DNA from: Streptomyces bungoensis
GTDB taxonomy: Bacteria > Actinomycetota > Actinomycetes > Streptomycetales > Streptomycetaceae
Direction of reading: 5' to 3'
Assembly: GCF_001514215.1 (NCBI RefSeq)
Contig: NZ_KQ948853.1
Location: forward strand, 219,167 to 283,166
DNA: 64,000 nucleotides
Shown here: positions 17,775 to 25,851 of the stretch, piece after piece
Numbering within the stretch: the stretch's first letter is position 1
Layout of the letters: every line of letters starts with the position of its first letter
Translations under genes and position numbers: made by a program
The notes under the pieces: model-generated
Database searches by the model: none
Told to the model about the DNA's origin: nothing
The model's input: the letters and a program-made list of their open reading frames with translations, nothing else

Positions 17775-18547
17775 CGGGCGGCCCCGCCGCCCAGCCAGTC
17801 GAGGTCGGACGCGGCGTCCCGGCCGCGGGCCCCGACCAGTTCCAGGAAGGCCGCCTGGAGGGTGGGGTGCTCGCCGCGCACCTCGGCCAGGGTCCCGGTG
17901 GCGCGGATGCGGCCGGCCGCCATCACCGCGACCCAGTCGCACAGCGACTCGACCAGTTCCATGACGTGGGAGGAGAAGACGACGGTGGCCCCGGAGGCGG
18001 TGTACCGCTCGAGCACGCCGCGGATGGTCTGGGCGGAGACCGGGTCGACGCCCTCGAAGGGCTCGTCGAGGAAGAGGACTTCGGGGTTGTGGAGGAGAGC
18101 GGCCGCGAGTCCGATCTTCTTGCGCATGCCGGTCGAGTAGTCGACGACGAGTTTGTGCTGCGACCCGGCGAGGTCGAGCACGTCGAGCAGTTGGGTCGCC
18201 CGCTTGTCGACCTCGGCTCCGGGCAGCCCCCGCAGCCGTCCGGAGTAGCCGAGCAGTTCCCGTCCCGACAACCGCTCGAACAGCCGCAGTCCTTCGGGCA
18301 GTACGCCGATCCGCGCCTTGACGGCCACGGGATCGCGCCACACGTCGTGCCCGACGACGGAAACGGTCCCTTCGTCGGGTCGCAGCAGCCCGGTCACCAT
18401 GGACAGGGTGGTGGTCTTGCCGGCGCCGTTGGGCCCGACCAGTCCGATGAACTTCCCGGCGGGCAGCTCCAGGTCGATCCCGCCGACGGCGACCTGCTGC
18501 CCGAACCGCTTCCAGAGCCCCCGTACACGCACTGCGACTTCGGTCAT
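17771..18547 (-). CDS. ABC transporter ATP-binding protein
   Basis: A 258-residue ATPase driving the adjacent permease. Walker A is GLVGPNGAGKTTT, the Q-loop region is RIGVLPEGLRLFERLSG, the signature is YSTGMRKKIGLAAAL (degenerate LSGGQ), Walker B is VLFLDEPFEGVDP, and the switch His is in VVFSSHVMELVE. The layout resembles ABC-2 export ATPases of the NatA/drug-resistance class. It is translationally coupled to the permease by an ATGA overlap. Confidence 0.92.
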   Translation of the reverse strand: MTEVAVRVRGLWKRFGQQVAVGGIDLELPAGKFIGLVGPNGAGKTTTLSMVTGLLRPDEGTVSVVGHDVWRDPVAVKARIGVLPEGLRLFERLSGRELLGYSGRLRGLPGAEVDKRATQLLDVLDLAGSQHKLVVDYSTGMRKKIGLAAALLHNPEVLFLDEPFEGVDPVSAQTIRGVLERYTASGATVVFSSHVMELVESLCDWVAVMAAGRIRATGTLAEVRGEHPTLQAAFLELVGARGRDAASDLDWLGGGAAR

Positions 18548-18594
18548 GCATGAAGGCTACGGCGGCGGCGGCTCCCCCGGGGGGCGGGCGTCGG

Positions 18595-19272
18595 TCAGCG
18601 GTCCCGGCCGCAGGCGTAGGCGAGCGGGGAGATCAGTTCCTCCGCGTCCGGCAGCCACCGGTTCGCGGGGGTGGGCCGGCAGGCCCACTGCACGGCTCCC
18701 CGGGACCCGAACCGGGTGGGCGGTGCGGCCACGTAGGCGCCTTCCCCGAGCGGCACCAGATCCAGCGAGGCCAGTGACCAGCCCAGCGTGTGCACCAGGT
18801 CGGAGACCTTGGCGGCGGCTCCCGGCAGGACGAAGAACTGCATGCGGCGGTCCGGGGTCAGCGTCACCGGCCCGAGCGTCAGCTCCATCCGCTCCATCCG
18901 GGCCAGCGCCAGGAAGCCGGCGCTCTCCGGGACCGACAGGGCGTCGAACGTACGTCCCGTGGGCAGCAGGATCGACGCCGTGGGCTGCCGCTGCCACATC
19001 CGCCGCGCGACGGTCGCGCTGCCGGTCGCCTGCGTCGCCCAGTCGGGGCGCGCGGGGTGCGCACCCGGCGCGGGGCAGGAGGCGTCACCGCACGAGCAGC
19101 GCTGGGTTCCGTCGGCGGCTTCCAGCCAGGTGCCCGGGACCACGTCCCAGTGCCGCTCCTCGGCGTAGCGCACGGCGGTGTCCAGCAGCGATTCCCCGCG
19201 CTGCTGCGGAATGTGAGCGGCTTCGGGGCCCGCGATCGTCTCTTCCACGCTCCACTCAACTCCCGCGCTCAC
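18595..19272 (-). CDS. Orphan prim-pol-like protein (bifunctional DNA primase/polymerase N-terminal family)
   Basis: A 225-residue protein like the short chromosomal actinobacterial proteins annotated as bifunctional DNA primase/polymerase. Family-type segments are DTAVRYAEERHWDVVPGTWLE, CSCGDASCPAPGAHPA (a Cys/His cluster that may bind zinc) and PTASILLPTGRTFDALSVPE. Plasmid prim-pols carry an acidic hhDhD motif near the last segment; here only one Asp is seen, so catalysis is doubtful. No helicase or replication gene adjoins. The GTG at 19272 is the longest start. A GTG 8 codons in, reading VEETIAG, is an alternative. Confidence 0.65.
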   Translation of the reverse strand: MSAGVEWSVEETIAGPEAAHIPQQRGESLLDTAVRYAEERHWDVVPGTWLEAADGTQRCSCGDASCPAPGAHPARPDWATQATGSATVARRMWQRQPTASILLPTGRTFDALSVPESAGFLALARMERMELTLGPVTLTPDRRMQFFVLPGAAAKVSDLVHTLGWSLASLDLVPLGEGAYVAAPPTRFGSRGAVQWACRPTPANRWLPDAEELISPLAYACGRDR

Positions 19273-19508
19273 CTCGGGTTACGGCCGTGGCGCGCGCGGG
19301 GGAGGAGCATCGATTCGGCAGCCGGGGCGCATGGGCGCACATCCGGGGGCGCGCGGGAGGAACGGGGGTCGGGGCTGGGTAGGCAGGGGTGGGGTGGCAA
19401 CAGCCGTTACCCCGGCAAACCGCACATGTCACGCATTGACGGTATGTCAGCTGGGCAGTGATCTTCTGGTAATGATCGTCTGCTCCAGGGGTTCGCAGGG
19501 GGTAGCAC

Positions 19509-20894
19509 ATGGCCGCAAGGCCTCTCGTGGCGAGGCAGCCGAACGAACGGCTGCAGGCACTCATCCAGGAAGCGGGGTGCTCGAACGCCGGGCTGGCCCG
19601 GCGGGTCAACATGTGCGGGGCCGAGCACGGTCTCGACCTGCGCTACGACAAGACGTCCGTGGCCCGCTGGCTGCGCGGCCAGCAGCCGCGGGGCCGGGCC
19701 CCGGCGATCATCGCGGAGGCGCTCGGGCGCAAGCTCGGCCGTACGGTCACGATCGACGAGATCGGCATGGCCAACGGCAAGAACCTGGCCTCGGGTGTCG
19801 GTCTCCAGTTCTCGCCGACGGTACTGGGGGCCATCGAGCAGGTCTGCGAGCTGTGGCGCAGCGACGTGGGGCGCCGGGACTTCCTGTCCGGCTCCTCCGT
19901 CGCCGCCTCCGCGCTGGTCGAGCCCAGCCGCGACTGGCTGATCTCGGCGCCCGACGCGCAGGTGGCGCGGCAGGCGGGGCCGCGCGTGGGCATGGCCGAC
20001 GTGGCGGCCGTGCGGTCCATGACCCAGGCGCTCACGGACCTGGACCACAGCTACGGCAGCGGGCACGTCCGCCCGGTCGTCGTCCACTACCTCAACAGCG
20101 TCGTCTCCGGGCTGCTGGCCGGCTCGTACCGGGAGGCGGTCGGCCGGGAGCTGTTCGCGACCGTCGCCCGACTGACCGAGCTGGCCGGGTACATGGCGGT
20201 CGACACCGGCCAATCGGGCCTCGCCCAGCGGTACTACATCCAGTCGCTCCGGCTCGCGCAGGCGGCCGGCGACCGCGGGTACGGCGGCTACGTCCTCGCC
20301 GCCTCCATGAGCCACCTCGCCGCCCAGCTCGGAAACCCGCGGGAGATCGCGCAGTTGGCGCGCGCGGCGCAGGAGGGGGCGCGGGGGCGGGTGACGCCGC
20401 GCGCGGAGGCGATGTTCCACGCCGCCGAGGCCCGGGGCCACGCCCTGCTCGGCGACGCCCGCGCGGCCCAGGCGTCCTCCGGGCGGGCGGTCGAGGCGAT
20501 GGAGCGCGCGGACGCGGCCTGCGGTGACGACCCGGCCTGGATCGCCCACTTCGACGAGGCCTACCTCGCCGACGAGTTGGCGCACTGCCACCGGGACCTC
20601 GGGCAGGCCGAGGCGGCGGCCCGGTGCGCCGAGCAGTCGCTGGCCGGGCATCCCGAGAGCCGGGTCCGGCGCCGGGCCATCGGCTACGTGCTGCTCGCCA
20701 CGGCCCAGGTGCAGCAGCGCGAGATCGAGCAGGCGTGCAGCACCGGCATGAAGGCGGTGGAGCTGCTGGAGACGCTGCGCTCCAACCGGGGCGCGGAGTA
20801 CCTGGAGGATCTCCAGCAGCGCCTGGAGCCCTTCCGGGAGGAGGCGGTCGTCAGGGAGTTCGGGGCCCGCCTCGACCTGCAGCCGGCCGCCTGA
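19509..20894 (+). CDS. HTH-TPR regulator of the NsdA-like Streptomyces family
   Basis: A 461-residue protein. The N-terminal Cro/CI-like segment (residues 12-75) includes LIQEAGCSNAGLARRVN and TSVARWLRGQQPRGRAPAII. A long helical region with TPR-like repeats follows (AAGDRGYGGYVLAASMSHLA, AMFHAAEARGHALLGDARAA, AYLADELAHCHRDLGQAEAA). This build is shared with NsdA-type proteins, which affect antibiotic production and sporulation; direct orthology is not claimed. The gap 19273-19508 holds its promoter region; TTGACG lies at 19437. A GC-rich hairpin follows the gene. Confidence 0.75.
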   Translation: MAARPLVARQPNERLQALIQEAGCSNAGLARRVNMCGAEHGLDLRYDKTSVARWLRGQQPRGRAPAIIAEALGRKLGRTVTIDEIGMANGKNLASGVGLQFSPTVLGAIEQVCELWRSDVGRRDFLSGSSVAASALVEPSRDWLISAPDAQVARQAGPRVGMADVAAVRSMTQALTDLDHSYGSGHVRPVVVHYLNSVVSGLLAGSYREAVGRELFATVARLTELAGYMAVDTGQSGLAQRYYIQSLRLAQAAGDRGYGGYVLAASMSHLAAQLGNPREIAQLARAAQEGARGRVTPRAEAMFHAAEARGHALLGDARAAQASSGRAVEAMERADAACGDDPAWIAHFDEAYLADELAHCHRDLGQAEAAARCAEQSLAGHPESRVRRRAIGYVLLATAQVQQREIEQACSTGMKAVELLETLRSNRGAEYLEDLQQRLEPFREEAVVREFGARLDLQPAA

Positions 20895-20899
20895 ACACC

Positions 20900-20938
20900 C
20901 GCCCCGCGGCCGCCTTTCGGGCGGTGGGCCGCGGGGCG
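20900..20938. terminator. Hairpin after the HTH-TPR gene
   Basis: Inverted repeat CGCCCCGCGGCC / GGCCGCGGGGCG (12 bp), with an inner GCC-TTTC-GGGC fold, starting 5 bp after the stop. Confidence 0.75.
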
Positions 20939-21056
20939 GTCACGTGGTCGCCGGCACAGGGCGGAAGATCACGGTCCGAGCTGCGTGGCACCCGGCTCGG
21001 GGGACCCGGTAGCGTGAACCGACGATGCAGTAGGTCCCCCATTCGTAGGAGTCCCG

Positions 21057-22637
21057 GTGACGCAGAGTGGACAGGGCGAGGAGCCCTCGGCGCGGCCCGC
21101 GCACGAAGGCATCGTGCTGCCCTCCGACGGAGGCGAGCCCCTGTTGCCGGGTATGACGGGCACCCCCGCCCCGGCCGCGCCGGCCGGCGGCCAGGCCTGG
21201 GGCGGTGCCTGGGGCCCCGGCCATGAGGAGCCGCAGCCCCAGCCGGGCCAGGGCTGGCCGCCCGCGGCCGCCCAGCAGTGGGGCACCCCGGAGCAGCAGC
21301 CCGCCCCGGCCGGCCCCGGCCCGCTGCCTCCCGAGGGCGCCCCGGCACCGTCGTACGGCGGGCAGGCGCCCACCGGTCAGGCGGCGCACAACGGTCAGGC
21401 GTACGGCGGGCAGCAGGCGTACGGCGCCGGGTCCCACGAGGCCCAGGCCTACGGCGCTCCCGCCGATCCGTACGGGCAGCCGCAGCGGCAGTACCCGGCG
21501 CAGGGCGCTCCGCTGCCCCCGGCGGCCGACGGCGCGACCCAGTACCTGCCGCCCGTCCCGGCGGCCGCCGGGCCCGCCAACGTGCCGGCGGCCGAGGGCG
21601 CCACCCAGTACCTGCCCCCGGTCCCGGCGGCCTCCGCCGACGAGGGCGCCACGCAGTACATCCCGCCGGTGCCGTCCGGCTCGCTGCCGCCGGAGTCGGC
21701 CGGGGAGCAGACGCACTACCTGGGCACGGGGGCGCAGCGGCCGGCCGGTCACCCCGACGCGGAGGCCACCCAGTACATACCGCCGTACGCCGGTCAGGCG
21801 CAGGGTGGGGACCAGCAGCCGCCCGCCGAGTTCGACAACCTCTTCCGCGGCGGCCCGGCCGGCCCGGAGAGCCCGGCCGGGGCCACCCAGCAGATGCCGC
21901 GCGTCCCGCAGTCCGGCGGCTACCCGGGCCACCCGGGGGCGCCGCAGCCGCCGCAGCCGTCCTACGGCTCGCCGGCGGACCCGGACGACGGCCGGCGCGG
22001 CTCGGGGCGGTCCGGATCGCGGGTGCCGCTGATCGCCGCGATCGGGGTCGGCATCGTGGTGCTCGGCTTCGGCGTCGGCGCGCTGCTCAGCGGCGGCGGC
22101 GGGGACGGCAAGGGCGGGGACGACAAGACCGTCGCCGCCTCGTCCCCGGCCGTCCAGCAGTCCTCCGCACCCGCCGCCGACCCCGCCAAGCAGCAGGCGG
22201 TCGCCCTGGACAAGCTGCTCGCCGACAGCGGCAGCAGCCGCGCCTCGGTGATCCAGGCGGTGGCGAACGTCCGGCAGTGCGACAACCTCGGCCAGTCCGC
22301 CACCGACCTGCGCAACGCGGCCCGGCAGCGCACCGACCTGGTCACCCGGCTCGGCAAGCTGTCCGTGGACAAGCTGCCGGCCAACGGCGAGCTGACCGCC
22401 GCGCTCACCCGGGCCTGGCAGGCGTCCGCCGCCGCCGACAACCACTACGCGGCCTGGGCCGACCAGGTCGGCGGCCGGAAGGGCTGCCACAAGGGACACG
22501 CCCGCAACACGCCCCAGACGCAGGCCGGCAACCGGGAGAGCGGCACCGCCAGCGCGCAGAAGGTGAAGGCGGCGGCGCTGTGGAACGCCATCGCCGGCAA
22601 GTACGGCCTGACCCAGCGCCAGCCGACCCAGCTGTGA
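21057..22637 (+). CDS. Single-pass membrane protein with Pro/Gln-rich cytosolic half and ATQY(I/L)PP repeats
   Basis: A 526-residue protein I cannot assign to a function. Residues 1-320 are low-complexity Gly/Pro/Gln/Ala. They contain at least three close copies of GATQY(L/I)PPVP (residues about 158-210) and looser copies EATQYIPPYA and GATQQMPRVP. One transmembrane helix follows a GRSGSR basic cluster (VPLIAAIGVGIVVLGFGVGAL). The outer C-terminal 170 residues are soluble and helical. The GTG at 21057 follows AGGAG with 6-nt spacing. The regularly placed Thr-Gln sites look like docking or phosphorylation motifs for a Ser/Thr kinase-FHA system; that is inference. A terminator follows. Confidence 0.7.
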   Translation: MTQSGQGEEPSARPAHEGIVLPSDGGEPLLPGMTGTPAPAAPAGGQAWGGAWGPGHEEPQPQPGQGWPPAAAQQWGTPEQQPAPAGPGPLPPEGAPAPSYGGQAPTGQAAHNGQAYGGQQAYGAGSHEAQAYGAPADPYGQPQRQYPAQGAPLPPAADGATQYLPPVPAAAGPANVPAAEGATQYLPPVPAASADEGATQYIPPVPSGSLPPESAGEQTHYLGTGAQRPAGHPDAEATQYIPPYAGQAQGGDQQPPAEFDNLFRGGPAGPESPAGATQQMPRVPQSGGYPGHPGAPQPPQPSYGSPADPDDGRRGSGRSGSRVPLIAAIGVGIVVLGFGVGALLSGGGGDGKGGDDKTVAASSPAVQQSSAPAADPAKQQAVALDKLLADSGSSRASVIQAVANVRQCDNLGQSATDLRNAARQRTDLVTRLGKLSVDKLPANGELTAALTRAWQASAAADNHYAAWADQVGGRKGCHKGHARNTPQTQAGNRESGTASAQKVKAAALWNAIAGKYGLTQRQPTQL

Positions 22638-22641
22638 CGGG

Positions 22642-22674
22642 CGCGGGCCCGGACCTCTGCGGTCCGGGCCCGCG
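22642..22674. terminator. Bidirectional terminator between convergent genes
   Basis: Perfect 14-bp stem CGCGGGCCCGGACC / GGTCCGGGCCCGCG with a 5-nt loop (TCTGC), 4 bp after the membrane protein stop and 33 bp from the end of the convergent lipoprotein gene. Confidence 0.85.
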
Positions 22675-22707
22675 TTCCGTCCGGGGCCGTGTCAGTCCGG
22701 GCCCGCG

Positions 22708-24102
22708 TCAGTCCAGGTCCGCGTTCTCCAGCGTGCTCGTCATGTCGGTGATCCCGTCGATGCCGGAGCCCCGGGCCGGCTCGGCCTCCACCAGCTCGCC
22801 GCCGCGGACCACCTGGAGGCTGACGTCGGCGTTGACGAGGCGCGGCAGGCCGAGTGCGGCGAGCCTGCTCGCGTACGGCCAGCGCAGGGTCGGGGTGAGG
22901 CCGCCGGTGGACACCTTCAGGCCGCCGTCGAGGGTGCGCCGCACGGTGTCGGCGCTCACCTCGCCTGCGCCGATCTTCTCCAGGGCGGCCCGGAGCACGG
23001 TGTAGGCGATCCAGGTGGTCTGCACCCCGGCGTCCGCGGGGTCGATGCGGTTGTCGCCGAAGGCCTCCTCGTCGATCACCCTCTTCATCGGCTTCCAGCG
23101 CCGGTCGGAGGCGGGCGGGTACCAGCCGGTGATGTACGCCCCCTCGTACGGGCCCGACGCCCCGCCGGTCGCGTTGATCACGCTCTGGTCGACGCTGCCG
23201 AGCACGGTCGCCGTGCGCACCGACGGGTAGGCGTCGCGGGTGCGCCGGAAGGAGTCCATGAAGGTGTCGGTGCGGTCCCCGAGGGCGGGCACCACGCAGC
23301 CCTTCCGCGCCTGCTGCCCGGCCGGTGCCGTGGCCGTCGCGCCCGTGAGCCCCTTCACCGGCGCCTTGTCCGTCCCCTGGGACGCGTACCGCAGCGCCTG
23401 CTCGGCCTGGTCGCCGTACTCGGTGGCGTTCTCGGCGGCGAGCTGGTCGCCGGCCGGCGCGTGGCCGCCCGCCTTCAGGCCCGAGTCGAGCAGGGCGGGC
23501 AGCTGGTCGCCGGCGATGCTGTCGGGGCGGACCAGGGAGACCGGGCCGCAAGCGGCCGCCAGGGCCCGGCCGAGACCGGCCAGCAGGGCGGGCTGGCCGC
23601 CGTTGACCGGGTACGACATGGTTCCGGTGAACTCGTCGTTGGTGACGCCGTACCCGCCGATGTAGGGGATGCCGGCGCTCTCCAGCGGGGCGAGGAAGGA
23701 GTCGCCGAACTGGCTGTAGGAGCCGACCACCGCGACCGCGCCCTCGGTGGCCGCGCGCCGGGCGCACCGTGCGGCGCCGACGCTGTCGTTGTGGTCGTTG
23801 CAGGTGAGGATCTCCAGCCTGCGGCCGTGGATGCCGCCGCGGGAGTTGATCCACTTGCCGTAGGCGCGGGCCATGGCGGGCATGCCGGGTTTGTTGGTGG
23901 CGTCGGTGTCCTGCGGCGCCCAGGTCATGACCTTGATCGGGCCGTCCCCGGAGCCCCCCGTGGCACCGGGGATGGCCCCGCACCCGGCGGTGAGCGACGC
24001 GCAGGCGGCCAGGGCCCCCGCCGACAGCGCGGTGGCTCTGACGGGCCGCGGGAGGAAGTGGAGGAAAGTGCTGCGGAAGCGTCGGCTGCCGGTCATGCAC
24101 AT
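22708..24102 (-). CDS. Solute-binding lipoprotein, branched-chain amino-acid (LivJ-like) type
   Basis: A 464-residue extracytoplasmic binding protein. The signal peptide ends in a lipobox, SLTAGC, with Cys about residue 40. The periplasmic-binding-protein type I fold follows (PIKVMTWAPQ, KWINSRGGIHGRRLEILTCN, AVAVVGSYSQFGDSF, LESAGIPYIGGYGVTNDEF). No permease or ATPase gene is adjacent, so it is an orphan receptor or serves a distant transporter. The ATG at 24102 has GAGGGA 9 nt upstream; an ATG two codons later is possible. A 7-bp inverted repeat lies just upstream. Confidence 0.85.
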   Translation of the reverse strand: MCMTGSRRFRSTFLHFLPRPVRATALSAGALAACASLTAGCGAIPGATGGSGDGPIKVMTWAPQDTDATNKPGMPAMARAYGKWINSRGGIHGRRLEILTCNDHNDSVGAARCARRAATEGAVAVVGSYSQFGDSFLAPLESAGIPYIGGYGVTNDEFTGTMSYPVNGGQPALLAGLGRALAAACGPVSLVRPDSIAGDQLPALLDSGLKAGGHAPAGDQLAAENATEYGDQAEQALRYASQGTDKAPVKGLTGATATAPAGQQARKGCVVPALGDRTDTFMDSFRRTRDAYPSVRTATVLGSVDQSVINATGGASGPYEGAYITGWYPPASDRRWKPMKRVIDEEAFGDNRIDPADAGVQTTWIAYTVLRAALEKIGAGEVSADTVRRTLDGGLKVSTGGLTPTLRWPYASRLAALGLPRLVNADVSLQVVRGGELVEAEPARGSGIDGITDMTSTLENADLD

Positions 24103-24113
24103 GCACGATTCCC

Positions 24114-24136
24114 TCACACCGCTAACCGAGGTGTGA
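24114..24136. promoter_or_regulatory. Inverted repeat between divergent genes
   Basis: TCACACC, 9-nt spacer, GGTGTGA, starting 12 bp upstream of the lipoprotein start and 78 bp upstream of the divergent gene. A possible operator; the regulator is unknown. Confidence 0.3.
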
Positions 24137-24213
24137 CCGTCGTTCAACGGTACGTGACAGACAGGTGAATTACAGGGGCGGGTGAGACATGTGCGACCGG
24201 GAACGTACGATCG

Positions 24214-24714
24214 ATGACCGTGCAAGGTTCGGAGAACTCTTCCCGTCGCGGCCGTCGCTCCTCCACCATGGGCGGCATGCCACTGAACGACATGCCGTGG
24301 TGGCGCTGGCGCAGCAACGTGCGTTCCGCGCTGCACATGCTCTCCGATCCGGTGTTCCAGAGGGACGTCTGGCTGGCCGGCGTGGACGGCTACGGTGACG
24401 TCACCGACGCCGTGTACCGGCTGGTGGAGGACACCTGGCTGGACAACTGGTCGGCGGAGAAGTACGTGGGCACGATCTTCCGGGACTCCCAGGAGGCGGC
24501 GCTCGTGGACACCGCCGTGCTGCGGGTGCTGCGGATCATGCACCAGGTCGGCCCGGACGCACCGGTCGCCGCCTACCTCGAGCACCAGGCGTGGCCGGAG
24601 GCGGTGCGGGCGGCGCGGGACGCGCACCTGCGCCTGTCGGCCGGCGACGGCGACGACCCCGACGTCCCGCCGCGCAGCCTGGAGGTCCTGCGGATCATGA
24701 CGAGGGCCGCGTAG
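24214..24714 (+). CDS. Conserved Streptomyces protein of unknown function
   Basis: A 166-residue soluble protein with no family I can name. After a basic, serine-rich start, the body is rich in Trp and charged residues (PWWRWRSNVRSALHMLSDP, LVEDTWLDNWSAEKYVGTIF, LRVLRIMHQVGPDAP), with a likely all-helical fold. A TACGAT box at 24206-24211 is only 2 nt from the ATG but 8 nt from the GTG at 24220. If the mRNA is leaderless, GTG 24220 is the real start. It stands alone between the lipoprotein gene and purU. Confidence 0.7.
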   Translation: MTVQGSENSSRRGRRSSTMGGMPLNDMPWWRWRSNVRSALHMLSDPVFQRDVWLAGVDGYGDVTDAVYRLVEDTWLDNWSAEKYVGTIFRDSQEAALVDTAVLRVLRIMHQVGPDAPVAAYLEHQAWPEAVRAARDAHLRLSAGDGDDPDVPPRSLEVLRIMTRAA

Positions 24715-24805
24715 CCCGTCCCGTCGCGCCCGCATGTCCCGTCCGCCGTCCCGCCCTGCGGGACGACCGTCCGCGGGGGCGGGGCGGTATGGGAACCTGT
24801 GGTGC

Positions 24806-25687
24806 ATGAATGAGCAGTCCGCCCCCGTCGCCGTCCCGGCCGACCAGTACGTCCTCACGCTCTCCTGCCCGGACAAGCAGGGCATCGTGCACGCCGTGTC
24901 GAGCTACCTGTTCATGACCGGCTGCAACATCGAGGACAGCCAGCAGTTCGGCGACCACGACACGGGTCTGTTCTTCATGCGCGTCCACTTCTCGGCGGAC
25001 GCTCCGGTGACGGTGGACAAGCTGCGGGCGAGCTTCGCGGCGATCGGTGACTCCTTCCACATGGACTGGCAGATCAACCGGGCCGACGAGAAGATGCGCA
25101 TCGTGCTGATGGTCAGCAGGTTCGGGCACTGCCTGAACGACCTGCTGTTCCGGGCGCGGACCGGGGCGCTGCCGGTGGAGATCGCGGCCGTGGTGTCCAA
25201 CCACACCGACTTCGCCGAGCTGGTGGGCTCGTACGGCATTCCCTTCCACCACATCCCGGTGACGAAGGAGACGAAGGGCGACGCCGAGGCGCGGCTGCTG
25301 GACCTCGTGCGCGAGGAGCGGGTCGAACTCGTCGTCCTCGCCCGGTACATGCAGGTGCTCTCCGACGACCTGTGCAAGCAGCTGAGCGGGCGGATCATCA
25401 ACATCCACCACTCGTTCCTGCCGAGCTTCAAGGGCGCGAAGCCGTACCACCAGGCGCACGCGCGGGGCGTGAAGCTGATCGGCGCCACGGCGCACTACGT
25501 CACCGCCGACCTCGACGAGGGGCCGATCATCGAGCAGGAGGTCGAGCGGGTCGGGCACGACGTGACCCCGGAGGGGCTGGTCGCGATCGGGCGCGACGTG
25601 GAGTGCCAGGCGCTGGCGCGTGCCGTGAAGTGGCACGCGGAGCGGAGGATCCTGCTGAACGGGCGGCGGACGGTGGTGTTCGCCTAG
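24806..25687 (+). CDS. purU: Formyltetrahydrofolate deformylase
   Basis: Hydrolyses 10-formyl-THF to THF and formate, balancing one-carbon pools and supplying formate for purine synthesis. At 293 aa it has the normal length. An N-terminal ACT domain (residues 15-90, LTLSCPDKQGIVHAVSSYLF) precedes the formyl-transferase-like catalytic domain, with IVLMVSRFGHCLNDLLFR, ARYMQVLSDDL and the catalytic region INIHHSFLPSFKGAKPYHQA plus GATAHYVTADLDEGPIIEQ (Asn, His and Asp of the active site). The ATG at 24806 gives the standard N terminus. A large inverted repeat follows the gene. Confidence 0.95.
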   Translation: MNEQSAPVAVPADQYVLTLSCPDKQGIVHAVSSYLFMTGCNIEDSQQFGDHDTGLFFMRVHFSADAPVTVDKLRASFAAIGDSFHMDWQINRADEKMRIVLMVSRFGHCLNDLLFRARTGALPVEIAAVVSNHTDFAELVGSYGIPFHHIPVTKETKGDAEARLLDLVREERVELVVLARYMQVLSDDLCKQLSGRIINIHHSFLPSFKGAKPYHQAHARGVKLIGATAHYVTADLDEGPIIEQEVERVGHDVTPEGLVAIGRDVECQALARAVKWHAERRILLNGRRTVVFA

Positions 25688-25740
25688 CGGCTCGAGGGTG
25701 CCTGTTTCCGGGCGGCTGCGGGTGGTTGGTGATCGATCGC

Positions 25741-25802
25741 GCAGTTCCCCGCGCCCCTGTCGGGGCGTTCGGTGGCCGTGCTTCAGGGGCGCGGGGAACT
25801 GC
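25741..25802. repeat. Large intergenic inverted repeat acting as terminator (Streptomyces-wide palindrome)
   Basis: Perfect 19-bp arms GCAGTTCCCCGCGCCCCTG / CAGGGGCGCGGGGAACTGC with a 24-nt loop, between convergent purU and the anti-sigma gene. The CAGTTCCCCGCGCCCCT arm recurs between genes in many Streptomyces genomes (my recollection), so it may be a dispersed repeat as well as a terminator. The flanking 25803-25851 has nothing else. Confidence 0.7.
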
Positions 25803-25851
25803 CCGAGAACACCCCACGCACCCGCGGCCGACCACGAAACCGCGGCCACCC

